Source of the DNA: Microbacterium hydrothermale
Lineage (GTDB): Bacteria; Actinomycetota; Actinomycetes; Actinomycetales; Microbacteriaceae
Length of the DNA: 64,000 bases
NCBI RefSeq assembly: GCF_004854025.1
Contig: NZ_STGM01000010.1
Span: forward strand, 1 to 64,000
Direction of reading: 5' to 3'
Below the pieces are notes generated by a model. That model was given only the letters and a program-made list of their open reading frames with translations. It had not been told where the DNA came from and made no database searches. Below are positions 16,568-24,908 of this stretch, piece by piece. Position 1 is the stretch's first letter, and each line of letters opens with the position of its first letter. A program made the position numbers and the translations under genes.

Positions 16568-17162
16568 CCAACGGTGCGTTCCTCGTGCTGGTTGACGATC
16601 ACCCCGGCCACGCGCAGCGAGGGGTTGGAGTACGCGCACACATTCTCCACGGTGTCGAGGAGCTGCCCGAGTCCGTCGAGGCTACATTTCTTCGTGTGGG
16701 TGACGATCACCGCGGCATCCGCGGCGGACAGTGCGTTGATCGTGAGCTGGTCGAGCGAGGGCGCGGAGTCGATCAGGATCAGGTCGTAGTCGTCCACGAC
16801 GGGGGCCAGGGCCTCGCGCAAACGGGCTTCACGGCCGACCCCGGCGATCACAAGTTGATCGCGAACCTCGCTCAGCGTGCGGCCCGTCGTCTGCACGACG
16901 TCGAGGCCAGCCAGACACCGGGCACGATGACGTAGCGCAGCGTCTCCCCCGCTTGAATGCTGAGGACGTCGGCTAGGCCGACCTGATCGGCCTCCACCTC
17001 GTCGGCGGTGATGTTGCTCGTGAGGTTGCCTTGTGGGTCGTTGTCGACGGCCAGCACGCGGCGACCGGCGAGGACCGCGGCGCGGGCGAGGTGGAATGTC
17101 GTTGTGCTTTTGCCGACGCCGCGCTTCTGGTTGCAGACCGATGCGAATGGATTATTGCGCAT
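16568..17162 (-). pseudogene. Frameshifted, C-terminally truncated parA
   Basis: A second partition ATPase in decay. It starts at ATG 17162 and has a deviant Walker A (NQKRGVGKSTTT; Arg in place of the usual Gly) and DNDPQGNLT. The frame shifts near 16909: GTC TGG CT is followed by GGCCTCGACGTCGTG in the next frame, consistent with loss of one base. The shifted frame continues LSEVRDQLVIAGVGREARL and LILIDSAPSLDQLTINAL to VAGVIVNQHEERTV, then joins the hydrolase fragment. Non-functional. Confidence 0.72.
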
Positions 17163-17163
17163 A

Positions 17164-17198
17164 CCTTGCACGAGGCTTACGCAAGGTATGTGCAAGGT
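17164..17198. repeat. CCTTGC iteron cluster ahead of the broken parA
   Basis: Three copies of the nonamer CCTTGCRYA: CCTTGCACG at 17164, TACGCAAGG at 17178 and TGTGCAAGG at 17190 (the last two inverted). They sit directly at the start of the minus-strand parA remnant and mirror the cluster ahead of the intact parA. Probably operator or centromere repeats of the partition system. Confidence 0.5.
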
Positions 17199-17569
17199 TG
17201 GGTTCTGGTTCGATCAAGAATGCAGCGAAGCAATGTCCTTGAAGCATCATGCCGCGGTCAAGGCCAGAGCGATGCCAAATGACGGCCGCATATAACTTGC
17301 CCACAAACTGCGTGCGTGTCGGAACAGGACTCGACCTAGAAGTGATCTGCCGCAGGCAATTAATGCACAACGGTTGGCAGCGGCCTGGGTCACGAACGGG
17401 TAATTTGTGTGTACCTGCAAGACACGCAAGTCATGTGGCTCGTATCGCGACACGCCAGGACATGATGATGGCTTTGCAGTAGGCGGCAGTAGGTTTGGTA
17501 TGTGAACGAACGCGTCAGGGCTGGGGATGCGTACGCCTCGCGTACATTCCCGAACCAGGCTTGTGACGA
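17199..17569. other. Intergenic region between the two par iteron clusters
   Basis: About 370 bases of lower-GC sequence separating two oppositely facing parA loci. No convincing gene is seen. Location and flanking repeats make it a candidate partition site or part of a replication origin; nothing else is supported. Confidence 0.35.
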
Positions 17570-17600
17570 CCTTGCGCAGGCCTTGCGCACACCTTGCTCA
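17570..17600. repeat. Three phased CCTTGCGCA iterons upstream of parA
   Basis: CCTTGCGCA at 17570-17578, CCTTGCGCA at 17581-17589 and CCTTGCTCA at 17592-17600. The exact 11-base spacing puts each on the same face of the helix, right before the parA ribosome site. Likely bound by the partition proteins for autoregulation or segregation. Confidence 0.6.
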
Positions 17601-17611
17601 GGGAGTGATTG

Positions 17612-18283
17612 ATGAGAGTTTTAGCCGTGGTCGGTCAGAAGGGCGGTATCGGCAAGTCGACCACCGCGATGAATCTGGCGGCATGCATGTCTCGATCATC
17701 GTCTGTGGCCGTGATCGACGTCGACCCGCAGGCTTCCACGACGAAGTGGGCTGAGCGCGCAGGGGAGGACCTGCCTTTCGACTTCACCAGCGAGACCGAC
17801 ATCAGCATGCTGTCGATGATGCGTCAGCTGGACTACGACGTCGTGATCGTGGATACGCCCGGAAGCCTCGCAGATCAGGATGTGCTGTCGGCGCTGCTCG
17901 ATCAGACTGACTACGCCATCGCACCGCTGTCGCCGTCGTTCATGGAGATTGAACCGGTGCAGCGGACGCTGCAGGACTTTGTCATTCCGCGCGGGATCCC
18001 GTATCGGGTTCTGATGAACAAGGTGGACCTCCGGGACGGCAAGGGCGACCTCGAGAGCTTCGAAGAGCTGCTGGACACCGGCAGCTTTTTCGACGGTCAG
18101 GTTGGTATTCCGCGGTTCAGGAACTACATCCGACAGGCCAAGGTGATGAAGATGATGCCGCTGCAGGGCACGGTCATCACTGACTACACCGACACCCGTA
18201 ACAGCCGCGCCGCGATCAGCGACTACACCTCTGTGGCGCTCGAGCTGATGAATCTGTGGGCACGCGAGAGGAAGACCGCCTGA
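17612..18283 (+). CDS. parA: ParA-family plasmid partition ATPase
   Basis: 223 residues. Deviant Walker A GQKGGIGKSTTAMN at about residues 8-21, Walker A' region AVIDVDPQAST, and Walker B VVIVDTPG. It lacks an N-terminal HTH, so it is of the small ParA type that drives segregation of plasmids by ATP-dependent nucleoid binding. AGGGAG six bases before ATG 17612 sets the start. It is followed, with a one-base stop/start overlap, by its presumed partner gene. Three helically phased repeats lie just upstream and probably mediate autoregulation. Confidence 0.88.
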   Translation: MRVLAVVGQKGGIGKSTTAMNLAACMSRSSSVAVIDVDPQASTTKWAERAGEDLPFDFTSETDISMLSMMRQLDYDVVIVDTPGSLADQDVLSALLDQTDYAIAPLSPSFMEIEPVQRTLQDFVIPRGIPYRVLMNKVDLRDGKGDLESFEELLDTGSFFDGQVGIPRFRNYIRQAKVMKMMPLQGTVITDYTDTRNSRAAISDYTSVALELMNLWARERKTA

Positions 18284-18963
18284 TGGCCAAACTCGACATG
18301 CGAAAGGCGCTGGCTGGCGCCGTAACGCCGCTGAACGCGCACAAGCCGGAGGGCGACTCCACGCCCGAACTACGCCTGGTCGATGAGGTCAGGCCCGTTG
18401 TTGAAAGCCCCACGACGGACGAGGGTGTGACCGCTGTCGGGGACGACCGCGAATCCACTATTGCTGTCGACAAAGAAGCAGGCGCCGTAGACCCCATTGC
18501 GACGACACCCTTGCGCCGTCGTACGAGTACGGGGAAACCTGCACCGGTAGGGAAGCCTGCCGCTCGTTCGGAGCCATCCGCAGCTGCGCCGGTGACAGCG
18601 ATGGGTGTCGACGTCGAGCCGGCACTGAACGCGCGGTTCGTTGCATTCCGGAGTGCAACTCGACTGAGCTACCACCAGATCATCCTCGACGCGGTTGAGC
18701 ACTCGTATCCCGTGCTGGGTGACCTCGTGGCCAACGCGCTTGGCCGTGGGGGAGAGGTCGCGGTCCCGCAGGTGAAGCTGTTCGAGCGGACGTTCGTCCC
18801 GCCGCCGGTACCCGTTAGCGGTCGTCGAGATCGCATCACTCACACGATCCGCATCACTGTGTCGAACAGGTCGATGTTGGACGACATCGCCGCCGAAGCG
18901 TCATCGCCTTCGAGGAACTTCATGATCTGCGTCGCGCTCGATCACTACCTACCCGTCGAGTAA
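18283..18963 (+). CDS. Putative ParB-like partner of ParA
   Basis: 226 residues. The N-terminal ~110 residues are low-complexity (Pro/Ala/Thr and charged) and likely disordered. The C-terminal part, from RFVAFRSATRLSYHQIILDA to RITHTIRITVSNRSMLDDIA, resembles a compact DNA-binding or ribbon-helix-helix module, but I do not recognise a named family with certainty. The TGATG overlap with parA makes it the natural second partition gene, which binds the centromere-like repeats and stimulates the ATPase. Function is inferred from position. Confidence 0.6.
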   Translation: MAKLDMRKALAGAVTPLNAHKPEGDSTPELRLVDEVRPVVESPTTDEGVTAVGDDRESTIAVDKEAGAVDPIATTPLRRRTSTGKPAPVGKPAARSEPSAAAPVTAMGVDVEPALNARFVAFRSATRLSYHQIILDAVEHSYPVLGDLVANALGRGGEVAVPQVKLFERTFVPPPVPVSGRRDRITHTIRITVSNRSMLDDIAAEASSPSRNFMICVALDHYLPVE

Positions 18964-19079
18964 CGGCAGCGTTAGAACCTTCACAGCGTCCAGACCGCGG
19001 CTGGACGCCGGGGTTGGCGTCGGCAAGTGCATATGAACGTCGAGCCGTTACAGTGCGGTAGCGACCATGCTCGTCAGCC

Positions 19080-21035
19080 TCAGGCGGCCAGGACAAGCCC
19101 CTGCTCGAGGTAACCGGCACGAATGAGCTCACGCGCCCTCTTGTGGTCTCGCCGTTTTGTGGGCCCTCGTGGATACGCGGCGTACTCGGGGCGGTCGGAT
19201 TCGTTCGAATACGACTTCTTCCCTCGCCGATGCTTCGCTCGCCGCTCCATCCATGTGACCTCAGCGAGCCACCACGCCCACACGAGCCGTTCTCCGTCGT
19301 AGCTGGCACGGCGTTGGTCGAGGTATCCGTCCACGCCGCGTGCGCGGGCGACGGAGTCTCGGACAGTGGGGGAGAGGCGCCGCCAGCCCCCTCCAGTCCG
19401 TTCGACGAGGCCGGCTGCGGTCAACTCGTCGACGCGGCGGCGCAAAACATCTGAGTCCAGACCTGTTCGGCGGACAAGGTCTTCAAAGGTGGCACTGCCG
19501 TCCGCGGGGGTGTTCTTGTAGATCAGTCCCGCCTTCCTGCCCATGCTGCGAGGGGCAGTGAAGACGTCGTGTGCGAGTAATTCCAGCCGGGTGCCGATAT
19601 CTCTGATGAGGGCTTGAGAAAGCGGGAGCGCGTTGGACAAGGCGCGCATATGCGCTTGTGTCCGGTTTTCCATCGACTTCTCTGTGGAAAAACGGGCGGC
19701 CAGCCGGTATCGCTTCGCGTGTACTCCTTCGGCGTTAGTGACGACCTCCAACCAGCCGCCGGTGCCGTCTTCCCCGGTAAGGGCACGGAGGGCACGGGAG
19801 ACGCTTGTCCGCCCGTAGCCGGTGTCGGCGCTAAGTCGGCGGACGTCGGCTTCGACGGTGTGATGGGAGCTCTGCAGCATGTACAGGCAGACGGCGTCCA
19901 GTACAACCCGCTGCGCGTGGGAGCCTTCGACGCGGCTGTTGTGCGTGGCCCAGATGCCGGGGAGGGCGTCAGCGCGCGTGAGAGCGCGTTGGACAGCGGC
20001 GGTGACAGTCGCGGTGCGCTGGCGGTAGTCCTCGTCGTCTCCTGAGGCGCTGAGCGGGTGTGAGGCGACGTAGCGGACGGCATACTCCCACGCGGCGGTC
20101 AGCACCTTGTCGATTTGGTGTTCGCTGCGCCGCTGGCGTTTGGCTCCGACGCGGCGGGTCCGGGCGTGTTCGAGGCCGGGTGCGCTGTGGACCTGCTCTC
20201 GGATGTCCTGGTAGCTCCACCGGGCGTGAGCGGCGGCCGCGAGGATTCTCACCAGTGTGTGAGACGCGTCGGGTCCTGCTTCGCTGTGCAGCACCGAGTC
20301 CATCGCCATCGACAGGGGCCGACGGCGGCCGCGGACACGGGGCTTCCCGGCGTCGTCGCGAACGACGTTGTGCAGATCCTCGGTGGATGGGGCGGGCAGT
20401 TCCGCGCCGAGGTCGACAAGCAGGGCGTGCAGCTGGCCGGGTGCGTCCTCGTCGGCGGCGTGGTCGGTGATCGCGGCCAGGTCGGCGACCGGCGCCGAGT
20501 GTCCACCGGCGCGGTGGGGAGCGTAGGGCGGGCGGACGCAGCCGGCTTTGGGGTTGGTCAACGGCGCGAGGTCCAAGGAGGTGAACAGGCTCCTCGTCAG
20601 ATAGGCGATGTCGCGTACGGCGTCGGCATCAGCGGGCACGTCGAGGTGGACCCAGACGTGGCGTCCGCCCGTGGGGCCGGACAGGCACAGCAGGTGGGGG
20701 ATGTTGAGCTGCTCAAGCCAGTACGTGAAGCGGTTTGCATCGCTCGCAGCGTCGCCGGCGGATGCATCGAAGTCGAAGCAGAGGTAACGGAAGCGGAGGT
20801 CGTCGTCGGCGAGGAACATCGCCCACGTCGTTGACGGTGGAGCCTCGTTGAGGGGCCAGAGCTTGTCGTAAGCGTTGAGCACCTCACCGCTGGATGCGCG
20901 CGCAGCCGCACGGACGTCATCTCTAGGGGAGAGGCGGCGAGTGATGGCCCATACCTCGTCGAGGGAGTACGGCGACACGCCGGTGGGGTCGGCGAGCGTC
21001 AATGCTCGAGCGCGCCCCCGGATGGGAGTTACCAT
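19080..21035 (-). CDS. Plasmid replication protein with primase-polymerase-like domain
   Basis: 651 residues. The N-terminal third has archaeo-eukaryotic primase hallmarks: acidic pair in LCFDFDAS (D88, D90), the SGPTGGRHVWVHL motif with H126, and a basic RPPYAPHRAGG block (about 168-178). The middle and C-terminal regions contain winged-helix segments (LSADTGYGRTSVSRALRAL; FEDLVRRTGLDSDVLRRRV) and a basic tail. This architecture is typical of actinobacterial plasmid initiators that prime replication. ATG 21035 is preferred because GGAGGT precedes it; that ribosome site lies in a perfect inverted repeat. Confidence 0.75.
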   Translation of the reverse strand: MVTPIRGRARALTLADPTGVSPYSLDEVWAITRRLSPRDDVRAAARASSGEVLNAYDKLWPLNEAPPSTTWAMFLADDDLRFRYLCFDFDASAGDAASDANRFTYWLEQLNIPHLLCLSGPTGGRHVWVHLDVPADADAVRDIAYLTRSLFTSLDLAPLTNPKAGCVRPPYAPHRAGGHSAPVADLAAITDHAADEDAPGQLHALLVDLGAELPAPSTEDLHNVVRDDAGKPRVRGRRRPLSMAMDSVLHSEAGPDASHTLVRILAAAAHARWSYQDIREQVHSAPGLEHARTRRVGAKRQRRSEHQIDKVLTAAWEYAVRYVASHPLSASGDDEDYRQRTATVTAAVQRALTRADALPGIWATHNSRVEGSHAQRVVLDAVCLYMLQSSHHTVEADVRRLSADTGYGRTSVSRALRALTGEDGTGGWLEVVTNAEGVHAKRYRLAARFSTEKSMENRTQAHMRALSNALPLSQALIRDIGTRLELLAHDVFTAPRSMGRKAGLIYKNTPADGSATFEDLVRRTGLDSDVLRRRVDELTAAGLVERTGGGWRRLSPTVRDSVARARGVDGYLDQRRASYDGERLVWAWWLAEVTWMERRAKHRRGKKSYSNESDRPEYAAYPRGPTKRRDHKRARELIRAGYLEQGLVLAA

Positions 21036-21044
21036 GGCAATACC

Positions 21045-21058
21045 ACCTCCTCGGAGGT
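21045..21058 (-). promoter_or_regulatory. Ribosome site of the rep gene inside a perfect inverted repeat
   Basis: ACCTCC GA GGAGGT (minus strand) is a 6+6 palindrome whose right arm is the Shine-Dalgarno sequence for ATG 21035. Pairing of the arms in the mRNA would hide the ribosome site, although the two-base loop is very tight; alternatively it is a protein-binding site. Confidence 0.4.
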
Positions 21059-21548
21059 ACAGCAAACGCCCCTTGCCAAGGGGCCGGGCTGAATACAGCT
21101 CGACCCGACTGCCGGGCGCCAACCACTTGGTCGGATCGAGCGAACGCTTTACGACTGACAGGCCTTGCGCACTTCGCCAAAAGTGCTCGGGGCCTGATGT
21201 CGTTTATGGGCGCGTCACATGACGGGCTCCCTTCATCGAAGAGAAGGCGAGCCGGCCAGCTGACAGGCCGAGGATGCGGGTCTCAGCAGGGAGACCGGTC
21301 AGCAAGCGCGCCGGAGCGCGGTGGGGGAGAGGCAGGGTTCCGCGATCCTCCGAAGTCGACGAAGAAGTGCCAGGAGCGTTGCTCGACCGGGCCATGCTGA
21401 GGGGATGTTCGTGCGACACGCCGATGTGGGTACACGAATCCATCCCGGCGCGCGGGGTTTCGGTTAGCATGAGAGCACCTCCTGAGGCAGCTTGGGTGGG
21501 TTCCAGACTTTGGTTTGGTCGCTACGGTCTGGCGAATTACCTATGAGG

Positions 21549-21570
21549 GGCCCCGTCTTCGGACGGGGCC
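21549..21570. terminator. Hairpin terminator with TTCG tetraloop
   Basis: GGCCCCGTC TTCG GACGGGGCC is a perfect 9-bp stem closed by a stable TTCG loop, just after the stop codon (minus strand) of the small gene at 21579. The T tract is weak in both directions; the stem is the main evidence. Confidence 0.65.
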
Positions 21571-21578
21571 TCTGTTCG

Positions 21579-21893
21579 TTAGCTGGCGATCTGCGTCGGC
21601 AGCTCCTTGCTGGAGGGTCGGGGTAGTGCCGCGAGAGGCGGCGCCATTACGGGAACGTTCATCTGCGGGAAGTCCTCCAAGAGGAGCTCTTCCAACATGT
21701 CGCCGGTCACGCCGGGTTCCGGCGCCCATTCCGGGCGCCCGTAGGCGTGGGCGGCAAGGTGCAGCACGTAATCGCCGTAACTCATGTGCAGCTTGTCCGC
21801 GTTCTCGCGGATGACGTCAGCGAAAGGCCGCAGTGGCTTCGTCGTGATCGGTACTCGATCACCTTTGCTTGGTCGTCCCATGTGGACAAGCAT
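21579..21893 (-). CDS. Small plasmid-associated hypothetical protein
   Basis: 104 residues, opening MLVHMGRPSKGDRVPITTKP, then ADVIRENADKLHMSYGDYVL and an acidic C-terminus. The GRPSKGDR start and helical middle resemble small plasmid-encoded DNA-binding or regulatory proteins, but I cannot name a family. ATG 21893 has AAAGG upstream; ATG 21881 is an alternative. It sits between the rep gene and the plasmid accessory genes, all but one on this strand, and is followed by a strong hairpin. Confidence 0.55.
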   Translation of the reverse strand: MLVHMGRPSKGDRVPITTKPLRPFADVIRENADKLHMSYGDYVLHLAAHAYGRPEWAPEPGVTGDMLEELLLEDFPQMNVPVMAPPLAALPRPSSKELPTQIAS

Positions 21894-21910
21894 GGACCGC
21901 GTTACCTTTG

Positions 21911-21966
21911 TTGAGAGGAAACTCCCGCGGCGTGTCGAAACCTATGTAGAGAGGAAAAATCGCGGG
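21911..21966. repeat. Direct repeat pair upstream of the small plasmid gene
   Basis: TTGAGAGGAAACTCCCGCGG (21911-21930) and TAGAGAGGAAAAATCGCGGG (21947-21966) share TNGAGAGGAAA and CGCGG with 36-base spacing. They lie just upstream of the gene starting at 21893 and may be regulator or replication sites. Confidence 0.35.
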
Positions 21967-22083
21967 CGAGTGCTCGCCTTTCTCACCTCCTCATTCGCGG
22001 CGGCCACCATGTGAGAGGTCATGCTGCGAGCATCCGGCGAGAAAATGCCGACAAGGCGGGCACCCTCGGGCGCGTCGGGGACC

Positions 22084-22623
22084 TCACGCCCTCTGTGCTG
22101 CTACAGCGTGACGGGCGGCGGCGGCTACTCCCGCGACGTCGCCCGCGGCGAGACGGTCAATGTAGCGCTCCGTGTGATCACCATCGCCGAGCATTGGAGT
22201 GTTCAGCCACTGTGCCCAAGCCCAGGCGTCGTCCACACGGCTGCGAAGGATCGGGAGTACCTCACTCAATCCGGGGACGAGTGCGCGGTTGTGCACCTGA
22301 AACGCGGGATAAAGCGTGCGTCTGTCAGTGGTGTCCAGCCGGATAGCCCTCCCCTCGCGTACCGCTTTTGAGATCGCCGCGCGCCCTACACCTAGCTCCT
22401 GCTGGAGTCCGCCACTGGTGAAGCAGGGGCCGACGATATCCGCCCATGGACTCTTCACGAGGCCAAGGCGCGCCACGACGTCAGCAGCCACAGAGCCAGG
22501 ATCTCCGAGGACCGTGACCTTCGCGCCGTCGCGGACCAGACCCAGAAGCCGCTCGCGAATCGCACCGAGGAGCGCGTCGACCGCCCGCGCCTCAGCCTCA
22601 ACCTGCAATTGAAACTCGCTCAT
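22084..22623 (-). CDS. Plasmid HTH-like protein, possibly Xre/ParS antitoxin-like
   Basis: 179 residues. It contains CFTSGGLQQELGVGRAAISKAVREG, a helix-turn-helix-like segment at about residues 67-91, and a C-terminus DDAWAWAQWLNTPMLGDGD followed by RLAAGDVAGVAAAARHAV that recalls Xre/MbcA/ParS-type toxin-partner domains. No toxin gene is adjacent, so an antitoxin role is not supported; a plasmid copy-control or transcription factor is equally possible. ATG 22623 is chosen; it faces the DUF4913 gene at 22672, and TGTCAAC repeats lie at its start. Confidence 0.5.
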   Translation of the reverse strand: MSEFQLQVEAEARAVDALLGAIRERLLGLVRDGAKVTVLGDPGSVAADVVARLGLVKSPWADIVGPCFTSGGLQQELGVGRAAISKAVREGRAIRLDTTDRRTLYPAFQVHNRALVPGLSEVLPILRSRVDDAWAWAQWLNTPMLGDGDHTERYIDRLAAGDVAGVAAAARHAVAAQRA

Positions 22624-22635
22624 GCTCACCTTTAG

Positions 22636-22688
22636 TGTCAACCGTGTCAACTCGCTACCCAGCGGGGGTTGATGTCAACTATGTCAAC
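22636..22688. repeat. Four TGTCAAC iterons in a divergent promoter
   Basis: TGTCAAC occurs at 22636-22642, 22645-22651, 22673-22679 and 22682-22688: two pairs with nine-base period. An inverted GTTGACA follows at 22752. The repeats span the gap between the genes starting at 22623 (minus) and 22672 (plus), and the last two overlap codons of the latter. Confidence 0.55.
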
Positions 22689-23328
22689 TATCCGCGGCGT
22701 CGGGGCAGAGACGCGCGCCCGTCTGCCGCTGAACGAGCCGAAAAAATCCAAGTTGACACCTGTGACGATGGCGCGGCCGGCGATGGGCCGTTCGCTACAG
22801 CAAGTCGTCCGCAATGTCGCAACCGAGGTGGGCGACGCGGAGGTAGCTGAACAGCTCGGCCCATCTCAAGTCGAAGAACTACAACGGCAGGCGGCCACCG
22901 CCGCGCGCCGTGCGGTGACCGCGGCTTTCGACGAGCTGGACATGGAGCCTGGCGACGAGCATCCCAAGCTGTATTTCGGATCGGTCGACGAGTTTGGGCG
23001 CGGCTACCTGCTCCCCAACTACAAGCGCCGCGTGGACGGTCAGCGCGTGCTTTGGGCCGCGGAATGGTGGAAGTACGCCGAAACTGTCGCCCGCCTCGAC
23101 GCGCTCTGGCGAGCATGGGAACACCTGCGCCAAGACCCGCAGACAGGCATGTCGGTATGGTTTCGCGATCACGCGGAGCACCACATGTCGATCCTGCTCA
23201 ACAGGGACGGTCCCTTTGCCGCTGCCGGCGAGGGCGAGAACCGGGAGAACACGAACAAAAAAGGCAAGACACTGCAGTACGCGCCACCGCCTCGAGGACC
23301 ATTTCTCGAGATACGCCAGGCTGGCTGA
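22672..23328 (+). CDS. DUF4913 family plasmid protein
   Basis: 218 residues. The C-terminal half matches DUF4913: RVLWAAEWWKYAETVARLDA, WRAWEHLRQDPQTGMSVWFR and DHAEHHMSILLNRDGPFA. This family is found on actinobacterial plasmids and integrative elements near replication and transfer genes; its function is unknown. The N-terminal 90 residues are Ala/Glu-rich and helical. ATG 22672 lies within the TGTCAAC repeats; a TTG just upstream and a later ATG (22681) are alternatives. Its presence supports a plasmid origin for this block. Confidence 0.75.
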   Translation: MSTMSTIRGVGAETRARLPLNEPKKSKLTPVTMARPAMGRSLQQVVRNVATEVGDAEVAEQLGPSQVEELQRQAATAARRAVTAAFDELDMEPGDEHPKLYFGSVDEFGRGYLLPNYKRRVDGQRVLWAAEWWKYAETVARLDALWRAWEHLRQDPQTGMSVWFRDHAEHHMSILLNRDGPFAAAGEGENRENTNKKGKTLQYAPPPRGPFLEIRQAG

Positions 23329-23518
23329 CCTGGCTTGGGGCGCAACAGCGCGTCGCTGGCCTCGGTGCTTCACGCAAGCACGCTTAGTTATCAGTGATGT
23401 GCGCCTTCAGGACTAATGTCACTCGCATGGCTAGGCACCGTTACGGGCGTGCCAGGGCCTCACGGGCGGCCCTGACCGTTTCTTGCGGCAGTGTGTGCGG
23501 GCGATTGTTGGGGCTTTG

Positions 23519-24433
23519 ATGCTGTTGCTGGCACTGGGCGTCATCGTCATGTCCGCAGGTTTGGCGGTAATTGTGCTGGGAGCACCCCCCGCGCACCTGG
23601 ACGACCAAAACCCTCGGTCAATTTTCTTGCGAGTCGCCGCTGGCTCGGCGGCGATGTCGCTGTGCTCGGGCGTGTTGTACATGTTCGCTTACGTGGAGAA
23701 CGGCGAAGCCGCAACAAGTACTCCTGCGTACACCGCGCTCGTGCTCTCTCCAGCGTTGATGTGCGTGGCACTGTCCTCCGCTCACCAGACGCTAGCGTGG
23801 CTCGCCATCGTATTCTCCGTCGTCATTGGCCTCGCCGTCGCCCTCAGTTTTACGCTGCTGACACCGGAGCAGGCTCTACCCGTTCTCCTGACGGTTATGG
23901 CGGTATCGTGCGCCAGCTGCGCGGTCCTTGCTGCCCGTGACACCGCCTTACCCCACACGGCGATGCGCGTGCTCGCAAGCGGCGCAGCGTTCTATGCGGT
24001 GTACTGCACAGCCAGAGTCGGCGCACTGATCATCTCTGGGGGAGAGTATGGCGAAGCGACGGTGCTTTTCGGTTTTCTTCCCTCGCTGCTCGCTGCCCTC
24101 CTCGCGTACGTCGTCGTCGCCACTGCGGTCGTGACGGTTCTATTCAGCGCGACTCGAGCTGGGCGACGACGCGCGCTCACTGCCGTGGCCATCACTATCC
24201 GCGACTGGGATCTGGTCGTCGCAGCTTACGGGCGAGCCCGAGCGGTGCAGATGGTGGACGAGCTGCGTTCCGCCGCGCGCGACCGCGATTCATCGTCATC
24301 CGACATCAGACGTGGAGTCGCCACTACCTTGCCGTCACCCTTGCGCCAACTACGCGAGGCCCTTGTTCTCGAGTATGGGTGGGGCCCCGAGCAAACAGGT
24401 CTCGTCATGGTGGATGCGGGTCCGGCGGAGTGA
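23519..24433 (+). CDS. Multi-pass membrane protein, paralogue A
   Basis: 304 residues with about six or seven membrane helices (residues ~1-215) and a cytosolic C-terminal domain beginning VAITIRDWDLVVAAYGRARA and ending ALVLEYGWGPEQTGL. It aligns along its whole length with the protein at 24909: MLLLALGVIVMSAG against MLLLSIGVAVIAIG, SIFLRVAAGSAAMS against IAFLRVAAASGVMS, and the C-terminal blocks. The alignment sets the start at ATG 23519; the ribosome site is weak. The C-terminal segment vaguely resembles a degenerate GGDEF strand-helix pattern, but no GGDEF motif is present. Function unknown. Confidence 0.6.
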   Translation: MLLLALGVIVMSAGLAVIVLGAPPAHLDDQNPRSIFLRVAAGSAAMSLCSGVLYMFAYVENGEAATSTPAYTALVLSPALMCVALSSAHQTLAWLAIVFSVVIGLAVALSFTLLTPEQALPVLLTVMAVSCASCAVLAARDTALPHTAMRVLASGAAFYAVYCTARVGALIISGGEYGEATVLFGFLPSLLAALLAYVVVATAVVTVLFSATRAGRRRALTAVAITIRDWDLVVAAYGRARAVQMVDELRSAARDRDSSSSDIRRGVATTLPSPLRQLREALVLEYGWGPEQTGLVMVDAGPAE

Positions 24434-24908
24434 CTGCGACCTCGTCTTTTGGGATGAAGTTGGCACCATCCCTGCCGGATTGAGGTCAAGGCGTTGATGC
24501 CTTTCGTGAGAACGACGGATACGACGCATAGTTATCGCAAGAGTGGGACTCGCCCCTGACTCGCGCAGGACACATTGAGCGAGCGGCCGCGGCTCGTCCT
24601 CGTCAGCTATAAGTTCTCGGACTAGGCCCGGCGTAGATACGGAGATGGATTGCCGACACCATCGACGGTCCAACAACTTAAGCTGGAGCCACCCACATTG
24701 TGGGAGTGTCTCTGACGGGACACATTCCACTCGAGCTTGTCTTCAGCGGCATCCTGTTCTGAGCGGCCAGCGTGCCGACCGCCCTCCCGTTCATCACTCG
24801 GCTGCCGTCCCCATGTCGACGGTGGGGTCACAAGCCGTCTGCGCCCGTATTACCGTTTGCTCTTTCCACGCGCTGCCGAGCACTACGGCGTCTACGCAGA
24901 ACGGGCAC
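24434..24908. other. Intergenic region between convergent membrane-protein genes
   Basis: 475 bases with no supported gene, repeat or clear terminator. Both flanking genes end here. Base composition is slightly less GC-rich than the neighbours. Confidence 0.35.

Larger units (their letters stand above)
21036..21578. other. Region upstream of the rep gene without a called gene
   Basis: About 540 bases. It contains the rep ribosome-site palindrome, a further GGCCTTGCGCAC element at 21161-21172 identical to part of the par repeats, and a terminator hairpin at 21549-21570. I see no supported coding sequence. It may include the replication origin. Confidence 0.4.

Noticed and set aside
17164..17600. 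CRISPR-like array
   Set aside because: The repeats are nine bases and spacers one to three bases apart, as in iterons; there are no spacers of CRISPR size and no cas genes in the window.
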